A DNA stretch of 64,000 bases from Pseudomonas sp. ATCC 13867. GTDB taxonomy: Bacteria > Pseudomonadota > Gammaproteobacteria > Pseudomonadales > Pseudomonadaceae. The stretch covers positions 2,983,001 through 3,047,000 of the forward strand of contig NC_020829.1 of the NCBI RefSeq assembly GCF_000349845.1. Direction: 5' to 3'. The stretch's first letter is position 1. Every line of letters begins with the position of its first letter. The position numbers and the translations under genes were made by a program. Below are positions 51,876 through 60,438 of the stretch, piece by piece. Below the pieces are notes generated by a model. That model was not told the origin of the DNA. It saw only the letters and a list, made by a program, of their open reading frames with translations, and made no database searches.

Positions 51876-53381
51876 ATGACCGCAACTGCCCCGACCGTCA
51901 AACTGTTCCTCGACGGCAAGCCCGTCGAGTCCACCACCTCCGAATGGCGCGATGTGATCAACCCCGCCACCCAGGAAGTCCTCGCCCGCGTGCCCTTCGC
52001 CACCGCCGAGGAAGTCGACCGCGCCGTGACCAGCGCCAAGGCCGCGTTCAAGACCTGGAAGAAGACCCCCATCGGCGCCCGCGCGCGCATCTTCCTCAAG
52101 TACCAGCAACTGATTCGCGAGAACATGAAGGAGCTGGCGGCGATCCTCACCGCCGAACAGGGCAAGACCCTGCCGGACGCCGAGGGCGACGTGTTCCGCG
52201 GCCTGGAAGTGGTCGAGCACGCGGCCGGCATCGGCAACCTGCAGCTGGGCGAGCTGGCCAACAACGTGGCCGGCGGCGTGGATACCTTCACCCTGCTGCA
52301 ACCCATCGGCGTCTGCGCCGGGATTACCCCCTTCAACTTCCCGGCGATGATCCCGCTGTGGATGTTCCCGATGGCGATCGCTACCGGCAACACCTTCGTC
52401 CTCAAGCCGTCCGAACAGGACCCGATGGTGACCATGCGCCTGGTCGAGCTGGCCCATGAAGCCGGCGTGCCGCCGGGCGTGCTCAACGTCATCCACGGCG
52501 GCCCGGACGTGGTGAACGCGATCTGCGATCACCCGGACATCAAGGCCGTCTCCTTCGTCGGCTCGACCCGCGTCGGCACCCACGTCTACAACCGCGCCTC
52601 GCAGGCCGGCAAGCGCGTGCAGTGCATGATGGGGGCGAAGAACCACGCCATCGTGCTGCCCGACGCCAACAAGGAGCAGACCCTGAACGCCATCGCTGGC
52701 GCGGCGTTCGGCGCCGCCGGGCAGCGCTGCATGGCCCTGTCGGTGGCGATTCTCGTTGGCGAGGCCAACGAATGGATTCCCGACTTGGTGGCCAAGGCCA
52801 GGAGCCTCAAGGTCAGCGGTGGCACCGAAGCCAATACCGATGTCGGCCCGCTGGTTTCCTGTGCAGCGCTGGACCGTGTCAGCGGCCTGATCGAACGCGG
52901 CGTCCAGGAAGGCGCCAAGCTGGAGCTGGACGGCCGTAACCCGCAGGTCGCCGGCTACGCCAAGGGCAACTTCGTCGGCCCGACCGTCTTCTCCGGGGTC
53001 ACCCCGCAGATGACCATCTACCGCGAGGAAATCTTCGGCCCGGTGCTCTGCGTGGTGTCGGCGAAGACCTTCGACGAGGCAATCGAGCTGATCAACGCCA
53101 ACCCCAACGGCAACGGCACCGCCCTGTTCACCCGCTCCGGCGCCGCCGCGCGGCACTTCAAGGAAGAGATCGACGTCGGTCAGGTCGGCATCAACGTGCC
53201 GATCCCGGTGCCGGTACCGATGTTCTCCTTCACCGGTTCGCGCGGCTCCAAGCTGGGCGACCTCGGGCCGTACGGCAAGCAGGTGGTGCAGTTCTACACC
53301 CAGACCAAGACCGTCACCGAGCGCTGGTTCGACGAGAACGAAGTCGGCGGTGCGGTGAACACCACCATCCACCTCAAGTAA
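51876..53381 (+). CDS. mmsA: Methylmalonate-semialdehyde dehydrogenase (CoA-acylating)
   Basis: A 501-aa CoA-dependent aldehyde dehydrogenase converting methylmalonate semialdehyde to propionyl-CoA, the last valine-specific step, and malonate semialdehyde to acetyl-CoA. Signatures are [20 protein letters not shown], the catalytic Cys in [20 protein letters not shown], and the MmsA-typical [20 protein letters not shown]. An upstream GGGAG site supports ATG 51876. It is followed by mmsB (106-bp gap) and is divergent from a LysR regulator. Confidence 0.96.
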   Translation: MTATAPTVKLFLDGKPVESTTSEWRDVINPATQEVLARVPFATAEEVDRAVTSAKAAFKTWKKTPIGARARIFLKYQQLIRENMKELAAILTAEQGKTLPDAEGDVFRGLEVVEHAAGIGNLQLGELANNVAGGVDTFTLLQPIGVCAGITPFNFPAMIPLWMFPMAIATGNTFVLKPSEQDPMVTMRLVELAHEAGVPPGVLNVIHGGPDVVNAICDHPDIKAVSFVGSTRVGTHVYNRASQAGKRVQCMMGAKNHAIVLPDANKEQTLNAIAGAAFGAAGQRCMALSVAILVGEANEWIPDLVAKARSLKVSGGTEANTDVGPLVSCAALDRVSGLIERGVQEGAKLELDGRNPQVAGYAKGNFVGPTVFSGVTPQMTIYREEIFGPVLCVVSAKTFDEAIELINANPNGNGTALFTRSGAAARHFKEEIDVGQVGINVPIPVPVPMFSFTGSRGSKLGDLGPYGKQVVQFYTQTKTVTERWFDENEVGGAVNTTIHLK

Positions 53382-53487
53382 GCCCCCGCCTACCCGCCCC
53401 AGCCACCCCGGACTCAGCAAGGATGCTGGCCCGGGCCTGGGCGGAGACGTCTTTCGCGCCCGACCATCAGAACAAGAGGACAACCCC

Positions 53488-54363
53488 ATGCGCATCGGTT
53501 TCATCGGACTCGGCAACATGGGCGGCCCCATGGCCGCCAACCTGCTCAAGGCCGGCTTCGACCTGAGCGTCTTCGACCTCTCCGCCAAGGCCGTGGCAGC
53601 GGCCGTCGCCCTCGGCGCCCGCGCCCTCGCCTCGCCCGCCGAAGTGGCCCGCGATGACGTCGAGGTGATCATCACCATGCTGCCTGCCGCCGCCCACGTG
53701 AAACAGGTCTTCCTCGGCGAAGACGGCCTGCTGGCCAACGTGCAGCCGGGCGTGCTGCTGATCGACTCGTCCACCATCGACCCGCTGAATGCTCGCGAGG
53801 TATCCGCCGCCGCCCTGGCTCATGGCAACCCGATGCTCGACGCACCGGTTTCCGGCGGTACCGCCGGCGCGGCAGCCGGCACCCTGACCTTCATGGTCGG
53901 CGGCGAGCCGGCCGACTTCGAGCGCGCCCGCCCGGCACTGGCTGCGATGGGCAAGAACATCGTGCACTGCGGCGGCACCGGCAACGGCCAGGTGGCCAAG
54001 GTAGCGAACAACCTGCTGCTGGGCATCTCCATGATCGGCGTGGCGGAAGCCATGTCCCTGGGCGTGAAGCTGGGCATGGACGCGGACGTGCTGGCCGGCA
54101 TCATCAACACCTCCAGCGGCCGCTGCTGGAGCTCGGAGGTGAACAACCCGCTCACCGGCGCCCCGGCGGCGCGGGGCTACAGCGGCGGCTTCGGCACCGA
54201 CCTGATGCTCAAGGATCTGGGCCTGGCCAGCGAGGCCGCGCGCCAGGTGCGCCAGCCAGTGCTGCTAGGCGCCTTGGCCCAGCAGTTGTTCCAGACTTTC
54301 AGCAACCAGGGCAACGGCCAACTGGATTTCTCAGCCATTGTGAAGCTGTACGAGCAGGGCTGA
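53488..54363 (+). CDS. mmsB: 3-hydroxyisobutyrate dehydrogenase
   Basis: A 291-aa beta-hydroxyacid dehydrogenase oxidising 3-hydroxyisobutyrate to methylmalonate semialdehyde with NAD+ in valine breakdown; its product is the substrate of MmsA. The NAD-binding GFIGLGNMGGPMAANLLKAG starts the protein, DAPVSGGTAGAAAGTLTFMV is the substrate-binding box, and the catalytic Lys lies in GNGQVAKVANNLLLGISM. An AAGAGG site precedes the ATG. It forms the mmsAB operon. Confidence 0.96.
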   Translation: MRIGFIGLGNMGGPMAANLLKAGFDLSVFDLSAKAVAAAVALGARALASPAEVARDDVEVIITMLPAAAHVKQVFLGEDGLLANVQPGVLLIDSSTIDPLNAREVSAAALAHGNPMLDAPVSGGTAGAAAGTLTFMVGGEPADFERARPALAAMGKNIVHCGGTGNGQVAKVANNLLLGISMIGVAEAMSLGVKLGMDADVLAGIINTSSGRCWSSEVNNPLTGAPAARGYSGGFGTDLMLKDLGLASEAARQVRQPVLLGALAQQLFQTFSNQGNGQLDFSAIVKLYEQG

Positions 54364-54388
54364 GCCGCTCCTCAACGGGCACTTTTCG

Positions 54389-54455
54389 TAGGAGCGAGCT
54401 TGCTCGCGAACAGCCCCGCAGCGAGGAGGTTCGCGAGCAAGCTCGCTCCTACAAG
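54389..54455. repeat. Paired REP element
   Basis: GTAGGAGCGAGCTTGCTCGC and the exact inverse GCGAGCAAGCTCGCTCCTAC are separated by a short 25-bp spacer, 25 bp after mmsB. Confidence 0.92.
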
Positions 54456-54517
54456 GGGCCCCAGCCCCCTGCCTATCTCCGTTATCATGCGCGCTCCGCC
54501 CGACCGGAAACCGCCGC

Positions 54518-55438
54518 ATGATCCTCCGCCCGCAAACCCCGACGCTCTGGGTCCTGCTGTTCTCGCTCAAGGGCTCGATCATCCCGGCCATCTGGCGCAA
54601 GGTACTCTACACCGTGCTGCTCAGCTCGCTGGTGGTAGCCACCCACGGCACGTTGTACCACTACAAGGTGGTCATCACCTCCACGCCCTTCACGCTCTGG
54701 GGTCTGACGCTGGCCATCTTCCTGGGCTTTCGCAACAACGTGGCCTACCAGCGGTTCTGGGAAGCGCGCACCCTGTGGGGCGAGTTGCTGATCGTGACCC
54801 GCAACCTGGCCCGGCAGACCCGTTCGTTGCTGCCCGATCTCGACCCGGCGGCCCGCCGCCACCTGTGCAACCCGCTGATCGCCTTTGCCTATGTGCTGCG
54901 CGACCATCTGCGCGGCAACCCGCAGAGCGAGGACATGCGCCGCCTGCTCGGCGCCGACGAAGCCGCCACCCTGGACGCCACTCCCACCCCGACCAACGCG
55001 CTGCTGGCCAGCATCGGCCAGCGCTTCGCCGAACACGCCCGCGAGACTGGCGCCGGCGACATCACCCTGGCCGCCATCGACCAGCAGATGACCCGACTCT
55101 CCTACGTGCTCGGCGGCTGCGAGCGGATCCACAACACACCGATTCCCTACCCCTACATCCTGATGCTGCACCGCATCGTCCACGTCTACTGCTTCCTGCT
55201 GCCGTTCTGCCTGGTCGATAGCATTGGCTGGTTCACCCCGCTGGCGGTGTGCGTGCTGGCCTACACCTTCTTCGGCCTGGACGCCCTGGGCGACCAGATC
55301 GCCAATCCGTTCGACACCCAACCCAACGACCTGCCGCTGGACGCCATGAGCCGCAACCTGGAAATCGCCGTGCTGGAAATCCTCGGCGAGACACCCCTGC
55401 CCGAACCGCTGCAACCGGTGAACGGCCTGCTGCTCTGA
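54518..55438 (+). CDS. Bestrophin-family membrane protein
   Basis: A 306-aa member of the bestrophin/UPF0187 family, pentameric anion or cation channels. The N-terminus TPTLWVLLFSLKGSIIPAIW, LWGLTLAIFLGFRNNVAYQR and FWEARTLWGELLIVTRNLAR match the family core, and the second half holds IHNTPIPYPYILMLHRIVHV and the helix pair before FFGLDALGDQIANPF. Hydrophobic segments are near residues 30-50, 60-75, 215-235 and 240-260. It is followed 22 bp later by the flavin-reductase-like gene. Confidence 0.9.
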   Translation: MILRPQTPTLWVLLFSLKGSIIPAIWRKVLYTVLLSSLVVATHGTLYHYKVVITSTPFTLWGLTLAIFLGFRNNVAYQRFWEARTLWGELLIVTRNLARQTRSLLPDLDPAARRHLCNPLIAFAYVLRDHLRGNPQSEDMRRLLGADEAATLDATPTPTNALLASIGQRFAEHARETGAGDITLAAIDQQMTRLSYVLGGCERIHNTPIPYPYILMLHRIVHVYCFLLPFCLVDSIGWFTPLAVCVLAYTFFGLDALGDQIANPFDTQPNDLPLDAMSRNLEIAVLEILGETPLPEPLQPVNGLLL

Positions 55439-55460
55439 TCCCGGCCCCGAGGAACAACCG

Positions 55461-56027
55461 ATGAGTCACCTGAAAGACGTGCCGCTGGCCAAGGCCTACC
55501 TGTTGCTCAACCACGGCCCGAGCACGCTCGTCACCAGCGAGCACGACGGTGTCGCCAACGTGATGGCCGCGGCCTGGGTCATGCCGCTGGACTTCGACCC
55601 GCCCAAGCTGCTGCTGGTACTCGATCGCAACACCTGGTCGCGCCACCTGGTGGAAGGCTCCGGGGTCTTCGCCATCCAGCTGCCGTCGCGCCGGCAGGCG
55701 GAGCTGACCCTGGCGGTCGGCTCCAGCAATGGCGGTGAGATGAACAAGTTCGAACAACTGGATATCCGCACCTCGCGGGCGAGGCAGATCGAGGCGCCAA
55801 TCGTCGATGGCTGCGTGGCCTATCTGGAATGCAAGGTGATCAGCGAACCGAACAACCAGGAGAAGTACGACCTGTTCATCGCCGAAGTCATCGCCGCCTA
55901 TGCTGACGAACGCGCCTTCTCCAACGGTCGCTGGCACTTCCCGAACGACGACCTGCGCACCATTCACTACCAGGCTGGCGGCGCCTTCTTCGCCACTGGC
56001 GAAGCCTTCCAGGTTGCGCGGGACTGA
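55461..56027 (+). CDS. Flavin reductase-like domain protein
   Basis: A 188-aa FMN-binding split-barrel protein of the flavin reductase family. GPSTLVTSEHDGVANVMAAA, WVMPLDFDPPKLLLVLDRNT and GSGVFAIQLPSRRQAELTLA are the FMN-binding regions, and LECKVISEPNNQEKYDLFIA completes the barrel. It may reduce free flavin or act on an unknown substrate. A GAGGAAC site precedes the ATG. It is probably co-transcribed with the bestrophin gene. Confidence 0.9.
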   Translation: MSHLKDVPLAKAYLLLNHGPSTLVTSEHDGVANVMAAAWVMPLDFDPPKLLLVLDRNTWSRHLVEGSGVFAIQLPSRRQAELTLAVGSSNGGEMNKFEQLDIRTSRARQIEAPIVDGCVAYLECKVISEPNNQEKYDLFIAEVIAAYADERAFSNGRWHFPNDDLRTIHYQAGGAFFATGEAFQVARD

Positions 56028-56076
56028 TCCCTCGCCGCGACAGCCGGCGGTGATGCCGGGCCGAATGACAGGCATA

Positions 56077-56106
56077 AAAAAGCCCGCTCGTATGCGCGGG
56101 CTTTTT
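56077..56106. terminator. Bidirectional terminator
   Basis: AAAAAGCCCGC / GCGGGCTTTTT arms with an 8-nt loop are flanked by A and T runs. It serves the flavin-reductase gene and possibly the convergent lipoprotein gene. Confidence 0.9.
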
Positions 56107-56217
56107 CATTGGGGAGCTAATCCTTTAGCTGAGAACCATACTCCCCTCGCACTTGTGAAAAAAACGTGAAGACCTCAGCCCCAATTGCAACAAATTCCGT
56201 CGCCCGACGAAGCGTCG

Positions 56218-56598
56218 TCAGCTCGAGTAATCCAGCGCCGTCCAGACCCGGCTGAGGCCACCGCTGATCCGGCAGGCGGACAGATCCTGCTCATCGGCAC
56301 CGGGGGTCAGGCGCACCATCGAATCACCTTCCGCCTCGGTCAGCCACTGCAGCCGGCCGCAGTTGGGCGTATCGATCACGTAGCTGGCCGCGATGCTGGA
56401 ACGCTCCTTCGGCAGGCGAATGGCGTCATGTACCGTGCCGCGCTCCTCGATGCGCTTGCCGTCGGCGATCAGCACCGCCCAGGCCTCGCGGCCTTCGATG
56501 ATCAGATAGGCGCCATTGGCCCTGGGCACGTCCATCGGTGGTTCCGCGCAGCCAGCCAGTACCGCCAGCATCGAGCACGCCATCAGTTTTCCCAGCAT
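56218..56598 (-). CDS. Small lipoprotein, unknown function
   Basis: A 126-aa protein with a lipoprotein signal: MLGKLMACSMLAVLAGCAEP, where the lipobox LAGC gives a lipidated Cys at residue 17. Residues after +2 (Ala, Glu) do not show the Asp retention signal, so outer-membrane sorting is likely. The mature part has two further cysteines that could pair (TPNCGRLQW, LSACRISG). I do not recognise the family. A GAGGAGGG ribosome binding site supports the start. Confidence 0.8.
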   Translation of the reverse strand: MLGKLMACSMLAVLAGCAEPPMDVPRANGAYLIIEGREAWAVLIADGKRIEERGTVHDAIRLPKERSSIAASYVIDTPNCGRLQWLTEAEGDSMVRLTPGADEQDLSACRISGGLSRVWTALDYSS

Positions 56599-56815
56599 CG
56601 CTACACCCTCCTCATTCGTCGACGGGCCCTTGCCAGCGTTCCGGCAGCACAGGGCTTCCTTGGATTCAGTCAGACAGCGAGGTAATAGTAATCACAAGAT
56701 ACTGTTCATGCATACAGTATTTTGAGAATATTCACTCAACGACGACGAAAGGCGCGACACGCCGAAACTGCGGAACGCCGTATAACGAGGGCCGGGCCCT
56801 CTGAGGAGCAGAGCG

Positions 56816-57121
56816 ATGGTGAGTATCCATCAGCTGAAGTACACCGTGAACCACATGGCCATCGATGACGTGCGCGAAGCCGTCGAGGAATTGCTCCTCG
56901 AAGGTTTGGTCACCGAAGGGAAGACCCCTTTCAGCCGCACGCACTTCAACACCTGCTTCGCCGAGATCGAGGCGCTGCTGCAACGCGCCGGCTATCACCG
57001 TCCGCTGGATGTGGTCGGGTACCAGGGGCAGGCGTACGCGATGTTCGACCCCAGCCGCTGGGAGGCCGTGGACGTGCTGCGCTGGCTCAAGGAGTATGTC
57101 GAGGAGGTTGCGGCCAGCTGA
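56816..57121 (+). CDS. Conserved small acidic protein, unknown
   Basis: A 101-aa soluble protein beginning MVSIHQLKYTVNHMAIDDVR, with a helix rich in Glu (EAVEELLLEGLVTEGK) and ending YVEEVAAS. No domain was recognised. A GAGGAG ribosome binding site 9 bp before the ATG and a normal GC3-biased codon pattern support it as real. It stands alone between a lipoprotein gene and a 61-aa ORF. Confidence 0.7.
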   Translation: MVSIHQLKYTVNHMAIDDVREAVEELLLEGLVTEGKTPFSRTHFNTCFAEIEALLQRAGYHRPLDVVGYQGQAYAMFDPSRWEAVDVLRWLKEYVEEVAAS

Positions 57122-57220
57122 GCCTGCCGCTGGGCTGTGCGCGGGAGCGGAAACTTGCGCAGCCCCGTCCCGCGCACTAATGTCCCCTGCATTCCCGCTT
57201 CCCGAATCAAGGACGATTCA

Positions 57221-57406
57221 ATGGGCAACTCATCGAATGCCGACAGCTGGCACTGGGCCTACCGCAAACTGCGCAGCTGGGACGTCGGCCGCATCAGCTC
57301 CGCTTTTCTGGCCACACTGTTCCACTGGCGCGGCGACACCGGGCTGTTCTACAGCCACGGCGGCCTGCGCAAATCCCGCCTGACCCGCGACGACCGGACC
57401 GACTGA
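57221..57406 (+). CDS. Small 61-aa protein, unknown
   Basis: Sixty-one residues, MGNSSNADSWHWAYRKLRSW ... HWRGDTGLFYSHGGLRKSRL, rich in Trp, Arg and Ser, without a clear membrane helix or signal peptide. An AAGGAC site stands about 8 bp upstream of the ATG. No family was recognised. It is convergent with the next gene (4-bp gap). It could be a real small protein, but support rests on the ribosome binding site only. Confidence 0.5.
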   Translation: MGNSSNADSWHWAYRKLRSWDVGRISSAFLATLFHWRGDTGLFYSHGGLRKSRLTRDDRTD

Positions 57407-57410
57407 CCCA

Positions 57411-57764
57411 TCAGGGCCGCGTGGGCGGGTATACCGCGCCATTGGGGTATTCGACGCTCTGCCGGATGCCCCCTCCGGATTGATCGATGATCACCGTGCC
57501 CGAATGCGACTCACCATAGCCGCGCGGCACCTGCACGCCACCGTATCCGTCATAGCGCTGCCAGCTCGACGAACTGTTCACGCTGCCACTGGCCCCCGGA
57601 CTGACATAGATCCGTTGAATCGTCGGCGGCGATGGCTGCCATTGCGTTTGAGACGAGGACTGTCGCGGGTAGCGGGGCTGCTCGCCAGGGAATTGCTGCT
57701 GGGCCAGCACCGGTGCCGCCAAGGCGCAGCAGGCAATGAGCGCCACGCTTGCGGGACCATTCAT
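57411..57764 (-). CDS. Secreted Ser/Gln/Gly-rich small protein
   Basis: A 117-aa precursor with a Sec signal peptide (VALIACCALAAPVLA-QQ). The mature part is of low complexity (RQSSSQTQWQPSPPTIQRIY, SGSVNSSSSWQRYDGYGGVQ) and ends VEYPNGAVYPPTRP. It is probably periplasmic and natively unfolded. I do not recognise a family. A GGAG ribosome binding site precedes the ATG. Confidence 0.7.
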   Translation of the reverse strand: MNGPASVALIACCALAAPVLAQQQFPGEQPRYPRQSSSQTQWQPSPPTIQRIYVSPGASGSVNSSSSWQRYDGYGGVQVPRGYGESHSGTVIIDQSGGGIRQSVEYPNGAVYPPTRP

Positions 57765-58061
57765 GGGATGCTCCGGGATGACTGGAAAGGTTTCAGCATA
57801 TCAATCCCTCCGGGGACCGCGTAGATCAATTTTCAGTCTACATCTATAAAATAATATGTTTTATTTCATATAGTTATGATAAATAATTAATCCTTAAAAT
57901 TAAAAAACATTGCTGATCGCAACCCTCCCGGCGCCGCAAACCCACACCACTCGTCCAACACCTCCGCCCGGCAAGCCCAACGCAGCCTTGCCATTCGATT
58001 GCCACGATTGGCAACTCGTTCTTAATCAGTAAGATGCAGCTAATTTCGTAAGGAATACCTA
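57765..58061. other. AT-rich intergenic patch before the endonuclease gene
   Basis: Between about 57834 and 57911 the DNA is strongly AT-rich (for example ATAAAATAATATG and GATAAATAATTAATCC), in sharp contrast with the surrounding GC-rich genome. The rest of the gap is normal. No gene was found. It may be a promoter or UP-element region, a binding site for H-NS-like MvaT proteins, or foreign DNA. Confidence 0.6.
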
Positions 58062-58775
58062 ATGTTCCGACGCTGCCTGTCCCTGCTGCTGATTCTCACC
58101 ATTCCCGCCGTTGCCTTTGCCGCCGCCCCGCGCACCTTCGAGGAAGCCAAGAAGGTCGGTCGCAAGCTCTACGCCCGGCAGTCGGTGGAGTTCTATTGCG
58201 GCTGCCGCTACAGCGGTACCAAGGTCGACCTCAAGAGCTGCGGCTATACCCCGCGCAAGAATGCCAGTCGCGCATCACGCATCGAATGGGAGCACATCGT
58301 CCCGGCCTGGGCGATCGGCCACCAGCGCCAATGCTGGCAGAGTGGCGGTCGCAAGAACTGTTCGCGCAACGACCGCGTATACCAGAAGGCCGAAGCGGAC
58401 CTGCACAACCTGGTGCCCAGCATCGGCGAGGTGAACGGCGACCGCGCCAACTACAGCTTCGGCTGGCTGTCGCAGAAACCCTCGCAGTACGGCGCCTGTC
58501 CGATGGTGGTGGATTTCAAGGCGCGCAAGGCGATGCCCCGTCCGCAGATTCGCGGGATGATCGCCCGCACCTACTTCTACATGAGCGACCGCTACGGCCT
58601 GAGGCTGTCCAAGCAGGACCGCCAGCTGTACACCGCATGGAGCAAGCAATACCCGGTGGAAACCTGGGAGCGCCAGCGCAACCAGATGGTTGGCTGCGTG
58701 ATGGGCTGGGGCAATCCCTACGTCGGCGAGATCGACATCAGTCGCTGCCCCTCGCCCCGAGTCGCCGAGCGCTGA
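58062..58775 (+). CDS. Secreted endonuclease I (EndA/Dns-type)
   Basis: A 237-aa precursor with a signal peptide (CLSLLLILTIPAVAFA-AA). It is a periplasmic or extracellular DNA endonuclease of the endonuclease I (beta-beta-alpha-metal) family. The catalytic motif is RIEWEHIVPAWAIGHQRQCW, with further family segments KAEADLHNLVPSIGEVNGDR and ANYSFGWL. Conserved cysteines (FYCGCRYSG, KSCGY, GACPM, GCVMGW) probably form disulfides. Its role is likely DNA degradation for nutrient use or biofilm remodelling. Confidence 0.93.
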   Translation: MFRRCLSLLLILTIPAVAFAAAPRTFEEAKKVGRKLYARQSVEFYCGCRYSGTKVDLKSCGYTPRKNASRASRIEWEHIVPAWAIGHQRQCWQSGGRKNCSRNDRVYQKAEADLHNLVPSIGEVNGDRANYSFGWLSQKPSQYGACPMVVDFKARKAMPRPQIRGMIARTYFYMSDRYGLRLSKQDRQLYTAWSKQYPVETWERQRNQMVGCVMGWGNPYVGEIDISRCPSPRVAER

Positions 58776-58863
58776 AGCCAGGCGACAGCACGCGGGCCCG
58801 GCACTAGACTCCGACAGCCGTCCCGCGTGGCGAGCGCCCTATTTCCTGTCTGGAGTACGCAGC

Positions 58864-59370
58864 ATGTCCTTCTCGATCTACCAGGCCTCCGTTCCCGTCT
58901 TCATCCGCATGCTTGGCAATCTCTCGGCGATCCTCGCCAAGGCTGCCGCCCATGCCGAAGCCAAGTCCATCGACCCCTCCATCCTGATCAACGCCCGTCT
59001 GGCGCCGGACATGTTCGCCCTGGCGCGCCAGGTGCAGATCGCCAGCGATGCCGCCAAGGGCTGCGGTGCGCGCCTGGCCGGCGTCGACGTGCCGAACTTT
59101 GCCGACGAGGAAACCACCTTCGAAGAGTTGCAGGCACGAATCACCAAGACCATCGACTTCCTCAAGACCCTCAAGCCCGAGCAATTCGAAGGCGCCGAGA
59201 ACCGCACCATCGAACTGAAGCTGCGCACCCGCGAGATCAGCTTCAAGGGCGCCGATTTCCTGCTCGGTTTCGCCAACCCGAACTTCTACTTCCACGTCAC
59301 GACCGCCTACGACATCCTGCGTCACAACGGCGTGGAAGTCGGCAAGATGGATTACCTCGGCGGCGTGTGA
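58864..59370 (+). CDS. DUF1993 family protein
   Basis: A 168-aa protein of the DUF1993 family, which has a four-helix DinB-like fold. It begins MSFSIYQASVPVFIRMLGNL, has ARLAPDMFALARQVQIASDA and AKGCGARLAG in the centre and ends NFYFHVTTAYDILRHNGVEV with the conserved His/Tyr, then GKMDYLGG. Its biochemical role is unknown. It has its own ribosome binding site and stands alone. Confidence 0.9.
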   Translation: MSFSIYQASVPVFIRMLGNLSAILAKAAAHAEAKSIDPSILINARLAPDMFALARQVQIASDAAKGCGARLAGVDVPNFADEETTFEELQARITKTIDFLKTLKPEQFEGAENRTIELKLRTREISFKGADFLLGFANPNFYFHVTTAYDILRHNGVEVGKMDYLGGV

Positions 59371-59400
59371 TCGTCCGGGCGCCGGTCCTCCCGGCGCCCG

Positions 59401-59874
59401 TCAGCCGCGCGGCAGCGGCAGGCTGGTGGTGGACTTGATTTCCGAGAGTGCCACGATGGAGTTGATTTCCTGGACGCCCGGCACCTGGGACAGCCGCTCG
59501 AAGAAAAAGCGCTCGTAGGCATCCACGTCCTCGGTGACGATGCGCAGCATGAAGTCCACCGCACCCATCAGCACATGGCACTCGAGCACCTCGGGGAACT
59601 CGCCGATGGCCCGGGCGAAGTCCGTCAGGTGATTGCGCCCGTGGGCGTTGAGCTTCACCTGGGCGAATATCTGAGTGTTCAGGCCGATTTTCTTGCGATC
59701 CAGCAGAGTCACCTGCTTGCGGATCACGCCTTCATCCTTCAGCCGTTGAATCCGGCGCCAGCACGGCGACTGCGACAGCCCGATGCGCTCGGCAATCTCG
59801 GCGGTGGAAAGCGTCGCCTCCTCCTGCAACAGGGCGAGGATCTTCTTGTCTTGGGCATCCAGGGAAACCAGCAT
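59401..59874 (-). CDS. Lrp/AsnC-family transcriptional regulator
   Basis: A 157-aa feast/famine regulator. The N-terminal helix-turn-helix reads LDAQDKKILALLQEEATLST, then AEIAERIGLSQSPCWRRIQR. The C-terminal RAM ligand-binding domain includes EFPEVLECHVLMGAVDFMLR and VPGVQEINSIVALSEIK. I chose ATG 59874 because it is preceded by TTTGGAG; the open frame runs 21 bp further upstream. It is divergent from a small ACT-like gene, and a perfect inverted repeat covers its ribosome binding site. By synteny it matches PA2028 of P. aeruginosa. Confidence 0.93.
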   Translation of the reverse strand: MLVSLDAQDKKILALLQEEATLSTAEIAERIGLSQSPCWRRIQRLKDEGVIRKQVTLLDRKKIGLNTQIFAQVKLNAHGRNHLTDFARAIGEFPEVLECHVLMGAVDFMLRIVTEDVDAYERFFFERLSQVPGVQEINSIVALSEIKSTTSLPLPRG

Positions 59875-59876
59875 TA

Positions 59877-59908
59877 ATGATTCTCCAAAAATCAATACAA
59901 AGAATCAT
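59877..59908. promoter_or_regulatory. Inverted repeat in the Lrp-family promoter
   Basis: ATGATTCT (59877-59884) and AGAATCAT (59901-59908) form perfect 8-bp arms with a 16-bp AT-rich spacer. The dyad lies directly in front of the Lrp-family gene and touches its ribosome binding site, as expected for autoregulation. Confidence 0.55.
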
Positions 59909-60007
59909 CAATGCATAAATCTCATCAGGCAAGCAGAAAACAGGCAAATAAATCCCTCGGGCGCCCTGCACAATCGTCCACACTTCCTACCCGAGCGACC
60001 GGCTGCC

Positions 60008-60343
60008 ATGACTCTTCCCGCACTCACCCTTCCCGACTTTTCCCTGGTTTCCCAGGATCGCCCGGTTCCGACCGAAGCCGCTGCCGATGTCCACTATCTG
60101 ATCCGCGCCGAGATCGACGCCGACATCCTTTGCCGACTGCTCAACCAGTTCGCCCTGCAAGGCCATGTACCGGTGGAGGTCAAGGCCTCACGGCGGGAGG
60201 AATGGCTGGATATCGCGTTACGAGTGAACACCCTGCCCCGGTATCGCGCCGAGGTGATCGCCCAACGCATGCGCGGGATGGTCAGCGTGTGCTCGGTCGA
60301 CCTTCATGTCGATGAACCGCGAACTGTCCGCTCGGCGACATAA
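60008..60343 (+). CDS. Small ACT-like domain protein
   Basis: A 111-aa soluble protein. After a Pro-rich start (MTLPALTLPDFSLVSQDRPV), the central part, VHYLIRAEIDADILCRLLNQ with FALQGHVPVEVKASR and RAEVIAQRMRGMVSVCSVDL, has the beta-alpha-beta pattern of ACT domains such as IlvM/IlvN regulatory subunits. It could bind an amino acid. It is divergent from the Lrp regulator and upstream of the symporter gene, matching PA2027 by position. Confidence 0.7.
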   Translation: MTLPALTLPDFSLVSQDRPVPTEAAADVHYLIRAEIDADILCRLLNQFALQGHVPVEVKASRREEWLDIALRVNTLPRYRAEVIAQRMRGMVSVCSVDLHVDEPRTVRSAT

Positions 60344-60438
60344 TCTGGCCATCTGGCGTTAGCCGGCACTTTCCTCCCTGGCTAGAGTGCGAGCCTGACC
60401 CTGGTGGTCTGTCACACAACAACATGAGAGATGTGCCT

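Noticed and set aside
3394..54455. Repeated GAGCGAGCTTGCTCGC motifs as a possible CRISPR or clustered repeat array.
   Set aside because: The copies are scattered singly or as inverted pairs between genes, with no regular spacers and no cas genes; they are REP/BIME elements.
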